Assembly (NCBI RefSeq): GCF_001434815.1
Contig: NZ_AZDU01000022.1
Location: 1-35,456 of the forward strand
Length of the DNA: 35,456 nucleotides
Direction of reading: 5' to 3'
Source: Lactobacillus equicursoris DSM 19284 = JCM 14600 = CIP 110162
GTDB taxonomy: Bacteria; Bacillota; Bacilli; Lactobacillales; Lactobacillaceae
Below are positions 23,339 to 31,951 of this stretch, in pieces. Position numbers and translations under genes: made by a program. Positions within the stretch are counted from its first letter, which is position 1, and every line of letters starts with the position of its first letter. Under the pieces are notes generated by a model that was not told the origin of the DNA, searched no databases, and saw nothing but the letters and a program-made list of their open reading frames with translations.

Positions 23339-24547
23339 TTAAGCCTCTTTTACTTCTTTAAACTTCAAGTTGCCAAAGTTGATTCCGATCAGAATTGCGA
23401 CTACCAAGAGGGCAGCAAAGACGATCGTCCCGCACAAGAAGGTGAATTCTGGACTTTCGTTGTTAAAAGTCTTGCCCAAAAATTGTGCAATATATGGTGA
23501 CAAAAGCGAACCAATGTTAGCCGTAGTCATGACTACGGAAGTAGAGAATGGCACTTGGGCTGGGGAAGTGAAGATCCCAATGTTAGTCATGCAGGAAACC
23601 ATGGTCATGGATACGGCAATCCCGCTTAACACGATGCCGACGCCGCTCAAAGTGAGGGAGTTAGACATGGTCAAAATCAGGTAGGACAGGAAGCCTGAAC
23701 CTAAAGAAATCGCGAGTGAGAACTTTTTAACAGCTTGTGGCAGGGCCATGAAGATGAAGCCACCGGCTGCCATGGCAAAGGACATGATGCCCATCAAGGT
23801 GCTGGCGCTTTGAGCAGTACCGTAGCCCTTAGAGATAACGAGTGACGCAAACTTGATACTTACGAAAGCAAAGGAAAAGTTGAAGAAGAACATGAAGGCC
23901 GCCAAAAGCCAAATCTTGCCGTCCACCTTCTTGGAGTTAACCGGCTTTTCTGCTTGAGCAGCTGGGCCAGCTTCATGCTTACCCAAGATGTTTGGTACAA
24001 AAATCGCTACCAATAAGAGAACTGGCAAAGCCATGGCGTTAACCCAGTAAGCTGCGTGCCAGCCTTGACCCATCAAGACACCGGCGAAAAAGGTCATCAA
24101 GAACATCCCCAAGCCTTGGACCACGCTGGACAGACCCATCAAGCGTTGTTGTTCTTGGCCCTGGTAGAGGCTGATGATCAAAGATTGGGAGTATGAAGCC
24201 AAAAGCCCCGTACCAACGCCGACCCCGATTCTTGAAGCAAAAATCAGTGGGAAATTGTTGGAGAAAACTGGGATTACACCAGAGATCAGCAAGACCGTCA
24301 AACCGATCAAGATGGTCTTCTTAACGCCAATTTTTTCGGCAATGACATTGCTCAAAGGGGTGAAGAAGATAATCCCCAATGCAGGAACTGTCATGGTTAA
24401 TTCGACCAAGGTTGGCGCGGTTTGCGGAAAGGCCTTGATCATGGCAGGTACAGTTGCCGCGGTAGCGCCGCCGGAAACCGTAAAAATGTTCAATAGCAGA
24501 ATTGAGAGCTTTGTCCAAAAGCTGTTAATATTTTTTTCTTTACTCAT
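23339..24547 (-). CDS. MFS transporter, probable glycoside or sugar importer
   Basis: This 402-residue major facilitator has 12 predicted membrane segments. The conserved loop 2-3 region is recognisable (PLSNVIAEKIGVKKTILIG), as is the central cytoplasmic loop around residue 200 (GKHEAGPAAQAEKPVNSKK). The ATG at 24547 lies one base after the rhamnosidase stop and 5 bases after AGGTGA; a GTG three codons upstream would overlap the rhamnosidase gene. Sequence alone cannot fix the substrate. Coupling to a cytoplasmic rhamnosidase suggests import of rhamnosides; drug efflux is the alternative for this family. Confidence 0.88.
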   Translation of the reverse strand: MSKEKNINSFWTKLSILLLNIFTVSGGATAATVPAMIKAFPQTAPTLVELTMTVPALGIIFFTPLSNVIAEKIGVKKTILIGLTVLLISGVIPVFSNNFPLIFASRIGVGVGTGLLASYSQSLIISLYQGQEQQRLMGLSSVVQGLGMFLMTFFAGVLMGQGWHAAYWVNAMALPVLLLVAIFVPNILGKHEAGPAAQAEKPVNSKKVDGKIWLLAAFMFFFNFSFAFVSIKFASLVISKGYGTAQSASTLMGIMSFAMAAGGFIFMALPQAVKKFSLAISLGSGFLSYLILTMSNSLTLSGVGIVLSGIAVSMTMVSCMTNIGIFTSPAQVPFSTSVVMTTANIGSLLSPYIAQFLGKTFNNESPEFTFLCGTIVFAALLVVAILIGINFGNLKFKEVKEA

Positions 24548-24548
24548 C

Positions 24549-27326
24549 TTATTCACCTAATGCATATTCCTTAAATACTTGGTTAATGGATTCGATATCC
24601 TTGTCTTCAAAAGGCTTAAAGCCGATCCCCCGCATCTCCCGGCTTAACTGGAAGAGCGAGTATTGACCGAAGTGGTCCAGGTTGCCTGGAATGGTTAAAA
24701 AGCCCCAGAATGGCACCAACTTGCTTAATTTTTCAGTTAAAGCCGCGTGGCTCGCAAATTCTTTCAGTGGCGTGTGGACGTCGCAAGCTTCAACGATTGG
24801 CGATTCTAGCTGGAGCTGAAACGTGTAGCTCCCGCTCTTCAAAAGTTCACCGCCAAAAGCTTGCCCGTTAACGGTCATTTGCCCGGCGGGCAGATCCAGC
24901 TTGACCTGGCTGCCCAGGGGAATCTCAAGCAGGATAGTTACCTGGTCGGCTTTTTCCAGCTTGACGCTAGCTTTAACCAGACCCGTTGGTAACATAACTT
25001 GTCCGGCCACTTCCTTAAATTTAGAGCTGATCAGCGGCTTGAAGATAACATTTTTGCCTGCTTGCGTTAGACCCACGAGTTCTTCGTAGGCCCAGGCCAT
25101 CACGGCCCCACTTGAATAGTGGTTCAGGGAGTTCATTCCGTTTTTGGCAATGTGGCCATCCTCTTCAACGGAATTCCACCGTTCCCAGATAGTGGTGGCC
25201 CCCTTTTTCACTTCGTAGAGCCAGCTTGGGAAGTCGGTATTTAAAAAGAGGCGCAAGGCCAGCTGCTCTTGGCCATTGTGGGTTAAGGCTGGCAGCAAGA
25301 GCGGCGTACCGACAAAGCCGGTGTCTAGGTGGTTGCGGTTGCCTTCAATCTTGGTTACTAAGCTGTTAACCAGACCCTTTTTGGCAGCTGCTGGATACAG
25401 GCCAAATTCCAGGCAAAGAGCAAGACCCGTTTGGGTGTTGGCAATGGCTAAACCGTCTGGCGTATAGAAGTGCTTGATAAAGGCTTCCTTGATCAGGCGG
25501 CTCAGCTGCCGGTAGTACTGGTATTCATGCTTCATCCCTAAGACTTCCGCTGCCTGGCTGACGATCTTGGCTGAATAGTAGTAGTAGGCGCTGGCAATCA
25601 GGTCGTCTGGCGTCTTCCCCTTCAGCTTCATGATGTCTTCCGTGTCCAGGGCCAGCCAGTCGCCCAGCTGGTCATCGCCCAGCCACAGGTACTCATTGCC
25701 GTTAGCAAGTGCCCGGTCGTGAACCCAGTCCACCCAGGACATCATGGCACCAATATTTTGGCGCAGGATCGCCTTATCACCGCTTCTTTGGTAGCTGACC
25801 CAAGGAATGATCGTCGCCGCATCGCTCCACACGGCCTTGCCGCCGTCATCGTTGCCAACGGATGGTACGTAGAGTGGCACCTTGCCAGCTAGACGGCTTT
25901 GCTCTACGGCAATGTCATAGGAAAACTTTTTATTGAATTGGTAAGTATCCATATTGTAGCTGGCCGTTAAGGCAAAAATTGCCGCATCCCCAGTCCAGCC
26001 AAGGCGCTCATCCCGCTGCGGGCAGTCGGTTGGGATATCCACAAAGTTGGACTTTTGTCCCCACTTAACGTTCTCAAAGAGGCGGTTGACCTCGGCATTG
26101 TCAGTTTGAATATTTCCTGTTTCGTCCATGTCTGAGTAAAGGGCTACAGCCTTAAAGTCGCTGGCTGTGAGGTCCCCTGACCAGCCAGTCACCTTGGCAT
26201 ATCTAAAGCCAAAGTAGGTGAAGTGTGGCCGGATCCACTTTTCTTCCCCGCCACTGACATAGGTAAATTGGGCTCTGGCTGAGCGGAGGTTGTCCCGGTA
26301 AAATTCCCCATCTTGCATGATTTCACCAAAGTCGATTGTGACCTTGTTGCCCTTAGGCAGGCGGTTCTTGAATTCCACCCAGCCAGCTAAGTTTTGGCCA
26401 AAGTCCAGGACTTGGTCGCCGCTTTGGGTCATTATTACCCGGGGAATAAATTCCTCATGGGCTGTAATTGGCAGGCTGCGGCGGTCCAACAGGTATTTGC
26501 CGGAAGCCTGTTTCACCACCGCTTTTTCCAAGACTTGCCGGGAAATAGTTTCATCAAAGTCTTCCCCGTAGTAGATGCCGGAATGAGTTACTGGCGACGT
26601 CACCACGTCCCAGCTATCATCAGTGGCGATGACTTCTTCACCGTCTGCACTTACTAAGCGCAGGTCGGCGATCGCCTTGAGCTCGCTGCCATAGTTGTCT
26701 GGCACCCCGCCGTGCTGGGCCAAGCCGAGCTTCCCCCGGTACCAGCCATCTGCTAAAACGATCCGCAAAAGGTGGTCGCCTGGCGTAACTAAACTAGTCA
26801 CGTCGTAGCTGGCTCTTTGCACGTAGTAGCGGTAGTCGGTAAAGCCTGGTGCCAGGTACTCGTCGCCGACTTTTTGCCCATCCAGGTAGGCTTCAAAGAG
26901 GCCAACGCCGGAGACATAGAGACGAGCATTTTTAACCGTTTCTGCCGTAAACTTTTTCTTTAAGATAAGGGAGTGAAGGTCCAACTTGCTGGTCCCAATC
27001 CAGTCGCCGGCCATTTTTTCTTTCAAGTAGCCCGTTTCAAAATAGCTAGTTTCAGCAAGCTCTTGTCCATTAATCTTGGCGGACACTTCCACCATGTACC
27101 GGCTTCTTGGGACTAAAGCTAAGTCGACGTCCTCAAAAATCAAGTCAGTGGCTGCTTCCCAGCCGCTGTCGTAGACAACTTCTTCGCCCTGCTTGATTGC
27201 CAGGCGTCTATCGATTTCGTTAGTCTGGACGGCTTCGTCCAGAAAAGCCGCGATGTGTAATTTCTTTCCCAGTTCAAAGCCCAGCGGCTTGACCAAGTGG
27301 TTGATTTCAATTTTGCTGATTTGCAT
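24549..27326 (-). CDS. Alpha-L-rhamnosidase, GH78
   Basis: This 925-residue enzyme removes terminal alpha-L-rhamnose from glycosides such as plant flavonoid rhamnosides. The order of domains is an N-terminal beta region (to about 100), a carbohydrate-binding-like region (YDVTSLVTPGDHLLRIVLADGWYRG, about 174-200), the (alpha/alpha)6 catalytic barrel and a C-terminal beta domain. The catalytic motif DCPQRDERLGWTGD is at residues 434-447, and WERW with the second glutamate (Glu715) follows. No signal peptide is present, so it acts inside the cell and needs an importer. It is the first gene of the four-gene operon and starts with GAGGG upstream of the ATG. Confidence 0.94.
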   Translation of the reverse strand: MQISKIEINHLVKPLGFELGKKLHIAAFLDEAVQTNEIDRRLAIKQGEEVVYDSGWEAATDLIFEDVDLALVPRSRYMVEVSAKINGQELAETSYFETGYLKEKMAGDWIGTSKLDLHSLILKKKFTAETVKNARLYVSGVGLFEAYLDGQKVGDEYLAPGFTDYRYYVQRASYDVTSLVTPGDHLLRIVLADGWYRGKLGLAQHGGVPDNYGSELKAIADLRLVSADGEEVIATDDSWDVVTSPVTHSGIYYGEDFDETISRQVLEKAVVKQASGKYLLDRRSLPITAHEEFIPRVIMTQSGDQVLDFGQNLAGWVEFKNRLPKGNKVTIDFGEIMQDGEFYRDNLRSARAQFTYVSGGEEKWIRPHFTYFGFRYAKVTGWSGDLTASDFKAVALYSDMDETGNIQTDNAEVNRLFENVKWGQKSNFVDIPTDCPQRDERLGWTGDAAIFALTASYNMDTYQFNKKFSYDIAVEQSRLAGKVPLYVPSVGNDDGGKAVWSDAATIIPWVSYQRSGDKAILRQNIGAMMSWVDWVHDRALANGNEYLWLGDDQLGDWLALDTEDIMKLKGKTPDDLIASAYYYYSAKIVSQAAEVLGMKHEYQYYRQLSRLIKEAFIKHFYTPDGLAIANTQTGLALCLEFGLYPAAAKKGLVNSLVTKIEGNRNHLDTGFVGTPLLLPALTHNGQEQLALRLFLNTDFPSWLYEVKKGATTIWERWNSVEEDGHIAKNGMNSLNHYSSGAVMAWAYEELVGLTQAGKNVIFKPLISSKFKEVAGQVMLPTGLVKASVKLEKADQVTILLEIPLGSQVKLDLPAGQMTVNGQAFGGELLKSGSYTFQLQLESPIVEACDVHTPLKEFASHAALTEKLSKLVPFWGFLTIPGNLDHFGQYSLFQLSREMRGIGFKPFEDKDIESINQVFKEYALGE

Positions 27327-27346
27327 TGATAATCCCTCTGTTTCGC

Positions 27347-27360
27347 TTGCAGCGCTTACA
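27347..27360. promoter_or_regulatory. cre-like site between the rhamnosidase and AraC-regulator genes
   Basis: The minus strand reads TGTAAGCGCTGCAA, matching the cre consensus at 12 of 14 positions. It overlaps the -35 of the AraC-regulator promoter and lies downstream of the likely rhamnosidase promoter, so CcpA could repress both. Confidence 0.7.
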
Positions 27361-27376
27361 GTGGATATTGTATGAT
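27347..27376 (+). promoter_or_regulatory. Promoter of the AraC-type regulator
   Basis: TTGCAG (27347-27352), an 18-base spacer and TATGAT (27371-27376). Because the -10 overlaps an ATG at 27372, translation must start later, at the ATG at 27450. Confidence 0.65.
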
Positions 27377-27401
27377 ATCCTTAGCAGGTTTTTTTCGTAA
27401 A
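27372..27401 (-). promoter_or_regulatory. Candidate promoter of the rhamnosidase operon
   Basis: On the minus strand TTTACG (27401-27396), an 18-base spacer and TATCAT (27377-27372). It overlaps the opposing AraC-regulator promoter, so the two would compete. It is weaker than most promoters here and may need activation by the divergent regulator. Confidence 0.5.
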
Positions 27402-27449
27402 AATGCTATTTATTTGGTTTTTGTGCACAAAAAAGAAAGCGGTTTAAAA

Positions 27450-28538
27450 ATGGACCTTGAGCGACTCCTCCAAACCTTCCATGACGGCACCTCCCTTAAC
27501 CTTTACGTCCTAACAGGTCAAGGGCAGGTAGAGCAGGAATTTATCCGGCCCCTGGCACCCCATTTGCCGGAAATTTTTATCAAAAAATGCCTAAAGCAGG
27601 TCAACGACCTGGACCTGCTCTTGCCCGATAACAAAAATTCCCTTGGCAAGTTCCGTTATGCAGACAAAATTATCGTCGGCTGGAACGCCAATATCACCAT
27701 CGCTGGCCAGGGCAATCTGGACCGGCTGGCGCCCCTGCTTGGCTTTGACCAGTTTGCCAGTTTAATGAAGAGCCTGTATTTTGCGATTTTTCGCACCTGG
27801 CCGCAAACGGAGCTTACCGACCAAGGCTTTTTTACTGGGGAAAATCTGACGATTGAGCCCATGCAAAAAAGCGCCGATTACGAAGGCTACCTGGCTGAAC
27901 AGGAACTCATGGAGGCTGTCCAGCTGGGCAATTTAGACCTTTATAATCAGCGCTTTCGCTCGTTTATTAAAGAAGGGAATATTGGACTTTTAGGGGCCGG
28001 CAAGCTGCGACGGGAAAAGAACCTGGCTATTTCCGCCACCACCCTCTACACCCGGGCTGCCATCCGGGGCGGGTTAGCAGCTAGCGAGGCCTACGCCTTG
28101 AGCGACCAGATCATCAACAGGCTGGAGAAGGACACAGTCATCTCCAACTTTTACGAGTATTCCCGGGCGATTGGGGAAATTTTTGTCAACCGGGTCGCTC
28201 GCAGCAATCGGACGAGCCTGACGCCCCTGGTCTACAAGGCCGAAGAGTACATCTACCACCACTATGCGGACATTACTAGTGTCCAAGAAATCGCTGACCG
28301 GCTGGCCGTCAGCCGCTCCTACCTCCAGCACCTATTTAAAAAGGAGACCGGGATGACCCTGGTCGCCTTCATCAACCAGGTCAAAGTGGCCCAGGCCAAG
28401 CACGAGCTGATTTTTACCAATCGGACCCTTAGCGAGATCTGCGATGATGTCGGCTTCTCCAGTGGGAGCCTGTTTTCCACCACCTTTAAAAAGGTGGCTG
28501 GGATCAGCCCGCTGACTTACCGGAAGCAGTACAAGTAA
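27450..28538 (+). CDS. AraC-family regulator, probable activator of the rhamnosidase operon
   Basis: The 362-residue protein ends in a double helix-turn-helix AraC domain (residues about 265-362), including SVQEIADRLAVSRSYLQHLF and LSEICDDVGFSSGSLFSTTF. The remaining N-terminal ~250 residues are not a simple cupin and I cannot name them. I choose the ATG at 27450 because the in-frame ATG at 27372 falls inside the promoter's -10 box. The ribosome site there is weak (AAAGCGG). Divergent placement beside the rhamnosidase suggests it senses a rhamnoside or rhamnose and controls that operon. Confidence 0.85.
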   Translation: MDLERLLQTFHDGTSLNLYVLTGQGQVEQEFIRPLAPHLPEIFIKKCLKQVNDLDLLLPDNKNSLGKFRYADKIIVGWNANITIAGQGNLDRLAPLLGFDQFASLMKSLYFAIFRTWPQTELTDQGFFTGENLTIEPMQKSADYEGYLAEQELMEAVQLGNLDLYNQRFRSFIKEGNIGLLGAGKLRREKNLAISATTLYTRAAIRGGLAASEAYALSDQIINRLEKDTVISNFYEYSRAIGEIFVNRVARSNRTSLTPLVYKAEEYIYHHYADITSVQEIADRLAVSRSYLQHLFKKETGMTLVAFINQVKVAQAKHELIFTNRTLSEICDDVGFSSGSLFSTTFKKVAGISPLTYRKQYK

Positions 28539-28540
28539 CC

Positions 28541-28571
28541 AAAAAATCGCTAGCATACGCTAGCGATTTTT
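28541..28571. terminator. Shared terminator between the AraC regulator and scrK
   Basis: AAAAATCGCTAGC and GCTAGCGATTTTT form a perfect 13-bp stem over an ATAC loop, with A and T runs on the outside, so it can stop transcripts from both convergent genes. Confidence 0.92.
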
Positions 28572-28572
28572 A

Positions 28573-29445
28573 TTACTTTAATAAGTCCTTAGCCATTTCG
28601 TAGCAGCCCAAAACTGCAGAGCCGTTGTTTGGCACGATTGGCCGCACGATCAATTCATCCACGTTGCCAACTTCTACGTAGTCGTTGTTCATTTCCTTGA
28701 AGTACTTTCTTACAGTTGGCATGTCGCCTTCGTTCAAGACGGAGCCGCCGACCACCATCACGTCTGGCCGGATGGTCAGGTAGATGTTGTAAAGCATTTC
28801 TGCCACGTAGTAAGAAATCAGATCAAAGACTGGGTTATCCCGGTCCAGGTCTTCGCCTGGAATGCCAGTTCTGCCCTTCAAGGTTGGACCAGCCGTCAAG
28901 CCTTCCCCGCAGGCATCCCCGTGGAATGGGCAGCCGCCCTCGTAGTTATCATCAGCCCGCTTAGGGATCCGCATGTGGCCCATTTCGGAGTGGTTGGTGT
29001 AGCCAATAAAGTGGCCTTGCTGGATGGCACCAGCGCCCACGCCCGTCCCAATGGTGATGTACAGGTATGTCTTTTCGTTATCGCGGCCACGGGCGATGTA
29101 TTCCCCGTAGCAAGAGGCGTTGACGTCAGTCGTCAAAACGGCTGGTACGCCCAGTTCTCTTTCAAAGTAGCCCTTCAGCTCAGTGTTGGACCAACCTGGC
29201 TTTGGCGTCTTGGTAATGTAGCCAAAAGTCTTGGAGTTCGGGTTGATGTCGATGGGGCCAAAGGAGCCGATGGCCAAGGCGTTTACTGAATTTTCTTTAA
29301 AAAAGTCCCGGCACGCTTCCAAGGTTTCCGCTGGGGTCGTGGTTGGCACCCGCTTGGTTGCGACCGTTTCGCCGCTTTCCACGTTTTGCACGCCTAAAAC
29401 AAACTTGGTACCACCAGCCTCAATACTGCCAACAAATTGTGTCAT
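28573..29445 (-). CDS. scrK: Fructokinase, ROK family
   Basis: This 290-residue ROK kinase phosphorylates fructose to fructose-6-phosphate. The N-terminal phosphate-binding motif is SIEAGGTKFVLGV, and the zinc site EMGHMRIPKR...GCPFHGDACGEGL has the His-Cys-His-Cys spacing of ScrK-type fructokinases. GTDLV-type and GSVLNEG segments also match. AGGAG lies 9 bases before the ATG. It follows manA by 31 bases, so the pair manA-scrK would convert mannose-6-phosphate and fructose to fructose-6-phosphate. Confidence 0.92.
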   Translation of the reverse strand: MTQFVGSIEAGGTKFVLGVQNVESGETVATKRVPTTTPAETLEACRDFFKENSVNALAIGSFGPIDINPNSKTFGYITKTPKPGWSNTELKGYFERELGVPAVLTTDVNASCYGEYIARGRDNEKTYLYITIGTGVGAGAIQQGHFIGYTNHSEMGHMRIPKRADDNYEGGCPFHGDACGEGLTAGPTLKGRTGIPGEDLDRDNPVFDLISYYVAEMLYNIYLTIRPDVMVVGGSVLNEGDMPTVRKYFKEMNNDYVEVGNVDELIVRPIVPNNGSAVLGCYEMAKDLLK

Positions 29446-29476
29446 TCTGTATATCTCCTATACTGTCAAAATCAAG

Positions 29477-30445
29477 TTACGCTTCGTCGCCTGGCTTTGA
29501 AGCAATAATTGTTGCGCTTCCATCTAAAGTATAGCAGGAAATTGTGGTTGGCAAAATCAAATGGTCACCTTTTTTCAAAGAATATGCTTGGCCATCAACC
29601 GTCAAGCTGGCAGAGCCATCGATCACTGACATCAAGCGGTACTTGTTGTCCTTGATTTCAAAGTCGCCCTTGCCCTTAACGTCCAGCTTGAAGACGCCGA
29701 AGTATTCAGCCATGACAAACTGGGTCACGTGGACGTCGCCCACGTCCCATTCTTCGTGGTTCAAAACTGGGTTCTTAAATGGCACCTCTACCGTATCGAT
29801 GGATTGTTGCAAGTGGAGTTCGCGCAGCTTGCCAGTCTTCTTGTCCACCCGGTCAAAGTCGTACATCCGGTAAGTGGTGTCACTGGACTGCTGGGTTTCC
29901 AGCACCATGATGCCGCTGCCGACGGCATGCACCATGCCATGCGGTACGTAGAAAAAGTCACCTTCGTGAACGGGTACGGTTCTGAGGAGCTTTTTCCATT
30001 CCTTGCCATGAACCATGTCGGCGAATTCCTCGCGAGTTTGGGCGTTGTGACCGTAGTAGAGCTTGGCACCTGGCTTAGCCTTGATCACGTACCAGGATTC
30101 GGTCTTGCCGAGTTCGCCTTCGTGAATCCGGGCGTATTCGTTGTCGGGGTGCACTTGGACGGACAGGTCTTGGTTGGCATCCAAAATCTTGGTTAGCAGC
30201 GGGAAGACGTCACCTTTCGCATTGCCAAAAAGCTCCCGGTGAGCATCCCAGAGTTCGTTCAGCTTCATCCCCTTGTAAGGGCCGTTCTTGATGGTGGCTG
30301 GGCCATGCGGGTGGGCCGAAATGGCCCAGGCTTCCCCGGTGTGGTCGCTCGGGATGTCGTAGCCAAATTCGTCGCGCAGGCCAGTGCCGCCCCAAATTTT
30401 TTCATGGAAGACTGGTTCTAAAAATAGTGGTTCTGCCATTTGCAT
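29477..30445 (-). CDS. manA: Mannose-6-phosphate isomerase, class I
   Basis: This 322-residue, zinc-dependent cupin-type enzyme interconverts mannose-6-phosphate and fructose-6-phosphate. The metal ligands fall in QVHPDNEYAR with a Glu in GELGKTESWYVI, and the later PHGMVHAVGSG supplies a further His. The start IWGGTGLRDEFGY region is typical of Firmicutes ManA. AAAGGAG lies 5 bases before the ATG at 30445; a second ATG two codons later is spaced less well. It heads the manA-scrK pair. Confidence 0.92.
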   Translation of the reverse strand: MQMAEPLFLEPVFHEKIWGGTGLRDEFGYDIPSDHTGEAWAISAHPHGPATIKNGPYKGMKLNELWDAHRELFGNAKGDVFPLLTKILDANQDLSVQVHPDNEYARIHEGELGKTESWYVIKAKPGAKLYYGHNAQTREEFADMVHGKEWKKLLRTVPVHEGDFFYVPHGMVHAVGSGIMVLETQQSSDTTYRMYDFDRVDKKTGKLRELHLQQSIDTVEVPFKNPVLNHEEWDVGDVHVTQFVMAEYFGVFKLDVKGKGDFEIKDNKYRLMSVIDGSASLTVDGQAYSLKKGDHLILPTTISCYTLDGSATIIASKPGDEA

Positions 30446-30470
30446 TTAATCTCCTTTGCACCTTCAATTG

Positions 30471-30484
30471 TGTTTCCGCTTGCT
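30471..30484. promoter_or_regulatory. Weak cre-like site before manA
   Basis: The minus strand reads AGCAAGCGGAAACA, matching the cre core AARCG and the final ACA. It lies between the GH1 gene and manA. I could not find a convincing -35/-10 for manA nearby, so this is a low-confidence call. Confidence 0.35.
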
Positions 30485-30557
30485 TAATTTATTCCACTAC
30501 CATCATAAGCTATTTTGCGACCAGATTGGGAAAAATCAGCGAAAGATCTTGCAAAAA

Positions 30558-31949
30558 TCAATCCGCGTCCAGCTCATTGCTGTCGCTCAGCTTCCGGTAC
30601 CAGTAAGCCGACTTCTTCAAGGTCTTCTTCTGGGTGTGAATGTCGTCGCGGATCAGCCCGTAGCGGTTCCGGTAGGCGTTCATCCAGGACCAGCAGTCGA
30701 TCGCCGTCCACAAGAAGTAGCCCTTGCAGTTGGACCCTTCTTCAATCCCCTGGTGCAGCCACTTCAGGTGGTTGCGGATGAAGTTGATCCGGTAGTCATC
30801 TTGGACCACGCCGTTTTTATCCATGAACCGCTCTTCCCGGGAAACCCCCATGCCGTTTTCAGAAACAAACCACGGTACATTGCCATAATTGTCGCGGATG
30901 TTGATGGCGATGTCGTAGATGGCCTTTGGATAGATTTCCCAGCCCTTGTCCACGTTCATCACCCGGCCCGGCATCTCGTAGTTGTCAAAGTAAATGTCAG
31001 GCATCCAGTCTTGCAGGCTTTCAGGCGAAATGGCTGGCTCTTGCACTCGCATTGGCTGGTAGTAGTTGACGCCGAGCAGGTCGATGGTGTTTTCCTTGAT
31101 CAGGGCTAATTCTTCATCCGTTGCTTCCCACAAAACGCCGTCCTTGGCCAAAATCTTAGTCAATTTTTCCGGGAACACGCCCTTAATAGCCGCATCCAGC
31201 CAGAGATCAACGCACCAGAGGTTGGCAAATTCGGCTGCTTTTTGGTCGCCTTCAGATTCGGATCTGGCGTAGGCTGGCGTTAAGTTCAGGATAATCCCGA
31301 TGGTGTGGTCATCGCCCTTAAAGCGGGCACGGAACTTTTGAATGGCCTTAGCCGAAGCCAGGTCGATGTTGTAGGCCACCTGCACTGACAAGGGCCCGTC
31401 CACCTTCAGCGGGTAGTGGAACATATAGAGGTATCCCCCATCCAAGATGACTTTTGGCTCGTTAAAAGTAAACCAGTGCTTCACCCGGTCACCGTAAAGC
31501 TCGTAGGCCTTGTCAGCAAACTTGGCAAAAAGGTCCGTCACGTGCTTACTCTCCCAGCCGCCGTACTTTTTTTGCAGTTCATAAGGCATGTCAAAGTGGC
31601 AGAGGTTGATGTAAGGCGTGATGCCATTTGCGATCATACAGTCGATCATGTCGCTATAGAACTTGGCGCCGTCGGGGTCCACCGTGGCCGTTTCAAAGTC
31701 GTCGATCAGGCGGGACCACTGGATGGAGGTCCGCAGATTTTTAATCCCAGCCTCCCGCATCAAAGGCAGGTCCTTTTGATAGTCATTGTAAAAATTAGAC
31801 GCCGTGTCTGGCCCAACCCCAGCGTAAAAGGCTTGGGGGTCAGTGTCGTACCAGTAGTCAAAAACATTGCGGTGGCGCTTGTTAAAGCGGCCTTCTGATT
31901 GGGGACCTGAGGTAGCTGCGCCCCAGGCAAAGTTTTCAGGAAATTTCAT
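30558..31949 (-). CDS. GH1 glycosidase, probable 6-phospho-beta-glucosidase
   Basis: This 463-residue GH1 enzyme has the acid/base glutamate in FNEP (Glu164) and the nucleophile in SENG (Glu364). In the sugar-phosphate site the serine (Ser421, in CWSWMNAYRNRYG) and tyrosine (Tyr430) of phospho-glycosidases are kept. The lysine seen in LacG is replaced by Asn428, which is unusual for a phospho-beta-glucosidase and makes the substrate less certain. The operon (cellobiose-type PTS and a ROK kinase) suggests cleavage of phosphorylated beta-glucosides. It starts 2 bases after the ROK kinase stop codon. Confidence 0.88.
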   Translation of the reverse strand: MKFPENFAWGAATSGPQSEGRFNKRHRNVFDYWYDTDPQAFYAGVGPDTASNFYNDYQKDLPLMREAGIKNLRTSIQWSRLIDDFETATVDPDGAKFYSDMIDCMIANGITPYINLCHFDMPYELQKKYGGWESKHVTDLFAKFADKAYELYGDRVKHWFTFNEPKVILDGGYLYMFHYPLKVDGPLSVQVAYNIDLASAKAIQKFRARFKGDDHTIGIILNLTPAYARSESEGDQKAAEFANLWCVDLWLDAAIKGVFPEKLTKILAKDGVLWEATDEELALIKENTIDLLGVNYYQPMRVQEPAISPESLQDWMPDIYFDNYEMPGRVMNVDKGWEIYPKAIYDIAINIRDNYGNVPWFVSENGMGVSREERFMDKNGVVQDDYRINFIRNHLKWLHQGIEEGSNCKGYFLWTAIDCWSWMNAYRNRYGLIRDDIHTQKKTLKKSAYWYRKLSDSNELDAD

Positions 31950-31951
31950 CT

